From the NCBI RefSeq assembly GCF_030123325.1, contig NZ_CP126106.1, positions 3,004,001 through 3,068,000 of the forward strand: DNA of 64,000 bases. Direction: 5' to 3'. The notes beneath the pieces were generated by a model. It made no database searches. It was not told the origin of the DNA and worked only from the letters and a program-made list of their open reading frames with translations. Within the stretch, counting starts at the first letter, position 1, and every line of letters starts with the position of its first letter. Shown here piece by piece: positions 59,508 through 64,000 of this stretch. Origin of the DNA: Peribacillus simplex. GTDB taxonomy: Bacteria; Bacillota; Bacilli; Bacillales; DSM-1321. The position numbers and the translations under genes were made by a program.

Positions 59508-61447
59508 TATTCGTTCACTCTCCCCCGTCTTTTTTTTGTTTGCTTCATAAAAATAGAAATGCCTAATGGAGGTACTGTTATTTCAATGCTGAATGGTTGA
59601 TTATGATATGGTTCCTTTTTGACATTAATGGGTTTTTCATTGATCTGACCCGATCCTCCGAAAGCAGCTGAATCACTGCTGAAGACCTCTATATATTTAC
59701 CTTGGGATGGTACGCCTATTTGATATTGAGCATGTGCCTGCGCAGAAAAATTACAGACAACAATGCAATAATCGCCTTTGCGTTTACCTTTTCTCATAAA
59801 GGTAATGATACTCTGTTTACTATTGTTCGGATCTATCCACTCAAATCCCTCCTGGACATGATCCAGTCTCCAAAGGGAGGATGATTGCCTATAAAAATCC
59901 TGAAGGGTACGGAAGTAATAGGCAAGCTTTTCATGGGATTCATATTCCAAAAGAAGCCAATCCAATTGATCCTCATCTTTCCATTCTATGAACTGGCCAA
60001 ATTCACCGCCCATAAATAGAAGCTTCTTTCCTGGATGTGTCATGAAATACCCAAATAGTAACCGTAAATTAGCGAATTTCTGCCAATAATCACCTGGCAT
60101 CTTATTCAATAAAGACTTCTTTCCATGAACTACTTCATCATGTGAAAAGGGCAAGACGAAATTTTCTGAAAAAGCATAGAAAAATGAAAATGTTAAGAGA
60201 CTATGATGATTTGGCCTTTCCCCCGTTTCAAGTTTCATATAACGAAGGATATCGTTAGTCCATCCCATATTCCATTTGTAATTAAAGCCCAGGCCGCCTA
60301 TATCGGTAGGAGATGTTACAAGTGGCCGGTCTGTTGCTTCTTCAGCCATCATTAATGCATTGGGATATTTCTTGAAAACCACTTCGTTAAGTTTTTGCAA
60401 AAATTGTATGGCTTCCAGGTTTTCCTCACCGCCAAACTGGTTTTTCAGCTTGACCGGCAATGGATTATCATGATTTAGGTAAACCATTGATGATACCGCA
60501 TCGACTCGGATTCCATCAATATGGTATACATCCATCCAAAACATTACATTTGATATAAGGAAACTGATTACTTCCGGTTTGGTAAAATCAAAGTTGTATG
60601 TCCCCCATAACGGGCGATCTGCCCTAGTATAATCAATTGGTTCATAGAGAGGCGTACCATCGAAACGGGAAAGTCCATGCGCGTCTTTACAAAAATGGGC
60701 GGGAACCCAGTCAAGAATTACACCTATGCCCTTTTGGTGGCAAAGGTTAATTAAATATTTAAAATCTTCCGGCGAGCCGTAACGACTGGTTACAGAATAA
60801 TAGCCCGTGACCTGGTATCCCCACGATTTATCAAATGGGTGTTCCATTATGGCCATGATTTCAATATGTGTAAAACTATTATCAATCACATAATCAACCA
60901 ATCTATCAGCCAATTCACGGTACGAATAAAATTCGCCATCTTCTTTCTGTTTCCATGTACCGGGGTGCACTTCATAAATGGACATGGGTTTATGATAAAT
61001 ATTTTCCTTTTTCCTATCGGCTATCCACTTCGAATCTTGCCATTCAAAATTATCCAGACTTTTAATGACCGAGGCTGTATTGGGTCTGACTTCCGAATAA
61101 AAGGCATATGGATCGGCTTTTAGGATTCGTTTATTTCCAGGTGTATGTATTTCGTATTTATAGAGTTCCCCTTCATGTAGTCCTGGTACGAATAACACCC
61201 AGATACCTGATCGCTCGATCCGTTTCATCGCATGATCTTTTCCGTTCCAATTATTAAAATTACCGACTACTGAAACTTGCTTGGCATGGGGGGCCCAAAC
61301 GGCGAAGCGTACTCCTTCTTTACCTAATGATGTTACAATGTGTGCCCCAAGCATTTTATAGCTTTCATAAAGGGTGCCTTCATGAAACAAATACAAATCG
61401 AAATCGCTTGGATAAATCTCTTGTAGCTGGTCTATAATTGTACTCAA
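59507..61447 (-). CDS. glgB: 1,4-alpha-glucan branching enzyme
   Basis: 646 residues; TTG start at 61447 behind GGAGGGG. The N-terminal CBM48 (about 20-120) precedes a GH13 barrel with the conserved regions GVILDWVPAHF, GIRVDAVSSMVY (nucleophile Asp), LMMAEEATDRP (acid Glu) and VLPFSHDEVVHG. A C-terminal beta domain follows. It adds alpha-1,6 branches to glycogen. First gene of the operon. Confidence 0.98.
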   Translation of the reverse strand: MSTIIDQLQEIYPSDFDLYLFHEGTLYESYKMLGAHIVTSLGKEGVRFAVWAPHAKQVSVVGNFNNWNGKDHAMKRIERSGIWVLFVPGLHEGELYKYEIHTPGNKRILKADPYAFYSEVRPNTASVIKSLDNFEWQDSKWIADRKKENIYHKPMSIYEVHPGTWKQKEDGEFYSYRELADRLVDYVIDNSFTHIEIMAIMEHPFDKSWGYQVTGYYSVTSRYGSPEDFKYLINLCHQKGIGVILDWVPAHFCKDAHGLSRFDGTPLYEPIDYTRADRPLWGTYNFDFTKPEVISFLISNVMFWMDVYHIDGIRVDAVSSMVYLNHDNPLPVKLKNQFGGEENLEAIQFLQKLNEVVFKKYPNALMMAEEATDRPLVTSPTDIGGLGFNYKWNMGWTNDILRYMKLETGERPNHHSLLTFSFFYAFSENFVLPFSHDEVVHGKKSLLNKMPGDYWQKFANLRLLFGYFMTHPGKKLLFMGGEFGQFIEWKDEDQLDWLLLEYESHEKLAYYFRTLQDFYRQSSSLWRLDHVQEGFEWIDPNNSKQSIITFMRKGKRKGDYCIVVCNFSAQAHAQYQIGVPSQGKYIEVFSSDSAAFGGSGQINEKPINVKKEPYHNQPFSIEITVPPLGISIFMKQTKKRRGRVNE

Positions 61448-61642
61448 TAAAACCCCTCCATCAGTATTAACTCGATAGTATTTTACCTATCCTTCCCCAG
61501 TTATTATATATATTCGATGAAAATGATATTAATCCTTCAAATGGAGGTGAAGTTATTGTTATAAATAGCCGTTTTTTTGTAAATTAAAACATTTTTTTGA
61601 GGAAAATAGACATTTATTGTAAAAATATTATTATACCAATAA

Positions 61643-61675
61643 AAACTCTCCCCATTTTTTGGAAAGAGCTTTAAG
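61643..61675 (-). terminator. Terminator-like hairpin after the GH15-like gene
   Basis: AAAGCTCTTT/GGAGAGTTTTT imperfect stem around CCAAAAAATGG, with a T tract on the minus strand. Confidence 0.6.
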
Positions 61676-61693
61676 GTATCGTGTATAAATGCT

Positions 61694-62707
61694 TCATGTT
61701 ATTTGTTCAGTTCGAATCACGGAAGTCTTCGTCAAAAATAAATAGGATAATGAGACTGACCATGCCAAAGGAGTATTCTTGTTTGGAATATTACTGCCTC
61801 CTATATATAATTCGGGTACTTCCCAATTTTCCGGTATGATCATTTTCGTTTTTTCCAGATATTCCTTAACTTTGTTCATCATTCCAAGTTCAAGGTAGCA
61901 TAATCCTAACCACGGAAGCCCGAAACACCATTCCGCTTCTTGACCGTCATTATAATAAAGGTCCTTTTCATATCTTATACAACCATTTGTTCTTTCTAGG
62001 CGCTCTGTGACATTCTTCAATATTTTAAGTGCTATTTCGCGGTCTACCAGCCGATAAGGATAAATTAAGGACAAAAGGGCTAAATCCGTCTCTTTTGAAT
62101 AACTTTCCCTTGGAAGCAAGAAACGAAGAGTTTCTTCCCCCTTTTTAATCAGTTCTTCCTTGACATTGACCAGCATTTTGACTGAATTCAAACCAGCAAC
62201 ACATGCACCTATGCTTGAAGCGTGGATTTCTATATTTTCTTCCCACATCCCGTTATCTTCCGACTGCCAATATTGCAGGCATTCCAAGTAATTGACCAAC
62301 TTTTGAACAATTTGTAAATCACGTTGATTTCTCATCACCTTTTTACCATGCCTATATCCTTCACCGACACCCCATAAAAAGGCACCTATCGCATCATTTT
62401 GGGCATGGCCCCACTCATCGGGCAGTTCTTTAAGCTCAGTGGAATACCTTGCATGGATATGTTCATATAGAAACTGGGGTTTCTGTTCCGTATGAATATC
62501 TATCTTCCACTCATAGGATTGAAATAAGTCGAATAAAGCATGATATGCTTTCTCGTAACGATTGGATGGATCATTTATAAAAGGCAATACTGTATAAACG
62601 ACATCCCTTATCCATACATAATTATAATCATCGGAAACGCTTGCAGTATATGCGCCATTAGGAAGCCGCATGCGATCAAGAACCTCTAGTGCACCATTTA
62701 CATTCAT
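61694..62707 (-). CDS. GH15-like glucoamylase/phosphorylase-kinase-domain protein, 337 aa
   Basis: ATG at 62707 follows GGAGGTG. The protein is an (alpha/alpha)6-type barrel of the GH15 family: YVWIRDVVYTVLPFINDPSN, WGHAQNDAIGAFLWGVGEGY, MWEENIEIHASSIGACVAGL and EAEWCFGLPWLGLCYLELGM. At 337 residues it is the catalytic-barrel part only. It lies just upstream of the glycogen operon and has its own terminator, so it may act on glycogen-type glucans. Intracellular (no signal peptide). Activity inferred from family. Confidence 0.85.
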   Translation of the reverse strand: MNVNGALEVLDRMRLPNGAYTASVSDDYNYVWIRDVVYTVLPFINDPSNRYEKAYHALFDLFQSYEWKIDIHTEQKPQFLYEHIHARYSTELKELPDEWGHAQNDAIGAFLWGVGEGYRHGKKVMRNQRDLQIVQKLVNYLECLQYWQSEDNGMWEENIEIHASSIGACVAGLNSVKMLVNVKEELIKKGEETLRFLLPRESYSKETDLALLSLIYPYRLVDREIALKILKNVTERLERTNGCIRYEKDLYYNDGQEAEWCFGLPWLGLCYLELGMMNKVKEYLEKTKMIIPENWEVPELYIGGSNIPNKNTPLAWSVSLSYLFLTKTSVIRTEQIT

Positions 62708-63037
62708 TAATTGAGCACCTCCATAGTAATTTGCTTATTCCCATTGTTGACAGACTCCCATTTTCTAAACGTTTGTTGTTTCATTTTCAATTAGAAGCGC
62801 TTTCAATTCAGCTAACCAAAACAATTTTTCAGAAGTACATTCACCTTAGTTTATGTACTCACTGCCCTTTTTGATAATCAAGCTTCCAATGTTCTTTAAA
62901 AAGCGTCATTTGCCTAACCGAAATGAACGATCTCAAAAAGCTGCCGGTTGGGAAATATGTTCTTTGGGAAATAAAAACCCAGTAATGGCAATCCATTACT
63001 GGTTATATCGGCCTAGCATTTAAATGTTTAGTACTTA
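62708..63037. other. Intergenic, no gene
   Basis: Apart from the azlD terminator at 62980-63004, nothing is recognised. Confidence 0.5.
62980..63004 (-). terminator. Terminator of azlCD
   Basis: ACCAGTAATGGATTGCCATTACTGGGT hairpin followed on the minus strand by TTTTTA. Confidence 0.9.
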
Positions 63038-63364
63038 TTAAAAGAAAAATCGTAATATCATCAAGGAAAGCACGCCAATCAAAACCGTACCCAATAGACT
63101 TTTCGTAAAAATGGCAACCAGGAAAGCTGGTAAAGCTGCGGTCAAATTCAACGCATTATCTTTAATTGAAAAGACCTGTTCCGATAATAGAAGTTCTTGA
63201 GCCAACAACGCCGCCATTACAGCCACTGGCACATGCTTTAGCCAATCGATGCCCCACTTTGGAATCTCCATTTTACTAAGCAATACTAAAGGAACGACTC
63301 TAGGTATGAAAGTTACAATCGAAATTCCTACAATGACAGCAAGGATATATCCGCTTATTTCCAC
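63038..63364 (-). CDS. azlD: Branched-chain amino acid exporter small subunit AzlD
   Basis: 108 residues with four hydrophobic segments: ISGYILAVIVGISIVTFIPR, VPLVLLSKMEIPKWGIDWLK-HVPVAVMAALLAQELLL, a third near residue 75 and the end LLGTVLIGVLSLMILRFFF. This is the AzlD/LivH-type partner of AzlC. The two overlap by 10 bases and form a membrane exporter for branched-chain amino acids in characterised relatives. Confidence 0.95.
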   Translation of the reverse strand: MEISGYILAVIVGISIVTFIPRVVPLVLLSKMEIPKWGIDWLKHVPVAVMAALLAQELLLSEQVFSIKDNALNLTAALPAFLVAIFTKSLLGTVLIGVLSLMILRFFF

Positions 63365-64000
63365 CTGCCAATCACCATCCCTATCGTTGAAGCTACAACA
63401 GTTGCCACTATGACCCCAGTACTGCCAGGAAAGTAGAAACTTGCTGCAACAACGATTAATATGCTGCTAAAAGCGACTGCAAGATCTATAAAAAAGTCCT
63501 TTTTACTTAATATTTGCAAAACTAAAAGGCCGATAAACATCGCTGGCAGGGCGAAGTCCATTCCATATTTTTCGGGATCTGGAATCCATTGGCCAAAGAA
63601 ACCGCCAGCCATATTTGCAATGAACCAATTTAAATAGGCTGCAAGATTCAGACCAAGCATCCATTTATAATCAAGTTGTTTCCTCTTCTGTGCCATCGTG
63701 ACGGCCACTCCAAACGTTTCATCAGTTAATAAGGATCCGGTTATCAGGTTTTGTTTCAAACTTTGCTGCCTGAAATATGGAGCCAATGCAGCACTAAGTA
63801 ATAGATGGCGACTGTTAACAAAAAAAATCGTAAAAATTATGGCCGATACTGGATGACTTGCAGCTATCATCCCCGCAGCTATGAATTGACCAGACCCTGC
63901 ATAGAGTAAAAGCGACATTAGTGCCACTTCAATCATACTTAATCCTGACGTTTTTTCGACGACCCCTGCAGCAAAACCGATACTTAGGTATCCCAATAAT
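63355..64000 (-). CDS. azlC: Branched-chain amino acid exporter large subunit AzlC (partial)
   Basis: The frame is open to the right edge, so the N-terminus is missing. The visible 215 residues begin LGYLSIGFAAGVVEKTSGLS and carry SGQFIAAGMIAASHPVSAII, HLLLSAALAPYFR, LLTDETFGVAVTMAQ and several membrane helices typical of AzlC. It forms an exporter with AzlD. The start lies outside the window. Confidence 0.95.
   Translation of the reverse strand, partial: LLGYLSIGFAAGVVEKTSGLSMIEVALMSLLLYAGSGQFIAAGMIAASHPVSAIIFTIFFVNSRHLLLSAALAPYFRQQSLKQNLITGSLLTDETFGVAVTMAQKRKQLDYKWMLGLNLAAYLNWFIANMAGGFFGQWIPDPEKYGMDFALPAMFIGLLVLQILSKKDFFIDLAVAFSSILIVVAASFYFPGSTGVIVATVVASTIGMVIGRWK

Overview
The window looks like chromosomal DNA of an aerobic, endospore-forming Bacillaceae. 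Its low GC content, strong Shine-Dalgarno sites with frequent TTG/GTG starts, small spore-type proteins, a Bacillus-order glg operon and spore-envelope-type sugar genes fit a Peribacillus/Bacillus simplex-like organism. The genus is inferred from protein resemblance only. I saw no rRNA or tRNA genes and no CRISPR array.

Layout. 1-6.3 kb (mostly minus strand): a secreted lytic transglycosylase with near-identical Ig-like repeats that runs off the left edge, a lipoprotein, a RadC remnant, a small secreted protein, and a tiny lipoprotein coupled to a CDGSH iron-sulfur protein whose start codon appears to be ATA. 6.4-19 kb: three IS110-family elements, two of them frameshifted, flank a flavin/nitro-compound redox cluster (NfsA-type nitroreductase, nitronate monooxygenase, two luciferase-like monooxygenases) with divergent HxlR and MarR regulators; an NlpC/P60 endopeptidase is also here. 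19-27 kb: degraded genes, small spore-type ORFs, an MFS exporter, a Fur-controlled flavodoxin with a PD-(D/E)XK-like Cys-cluster protein, a DUF192 protein and more IS110 debris.

27-45 kb is the most distinctive part. It holds a nucleotide-sugar and glycosyltransferase set: phosphoglucomutase, UDP-glucose pyrophosphorylase, UDP-glucose dehydrogenase, a UDP-sugar epimerase and three related GT4 glycosyltransferases. These are interleaved with protein-kinase-like genes (one with two tandem kinase modules, one single, one HipA-like plus a decayed HipA-like copy). Two of the three glycosyltransferases carry long low-complexity C-terminal tails made of DNA microrepeats, one Glu/Lys/Thr-rich and one a Leu-Gln-Gln tract. 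The third ends exactly where the tails begin. The gene content resembles the spore-envelope loci ytcABC and cotSA/cotS of B. subtilis. I infer a spore-surface glycan system whose tails can change length by slippage. An anthrax-type prolyl 4-hydroxylase follows.

45-64 kb: an unusual protein with two helix-turn-helix repeats, a coiled coil and a C-terminal J domain; a BlaI/M56-protease pair whose predicted operator is repeated before a DoxX gene; then housekeeping genes (VOC protein, NAD(P)-binding protein, histidine phosphatase, UPF0316, HNH protein, exonuclease III, cardiolipin synthase). The glycogen operon glgB-glgC-glgD-glgA lacks glgP and is preceded by a GH15-like protein. The branched-chain amino acid exporter genes azlC-azlD run off the right edge.
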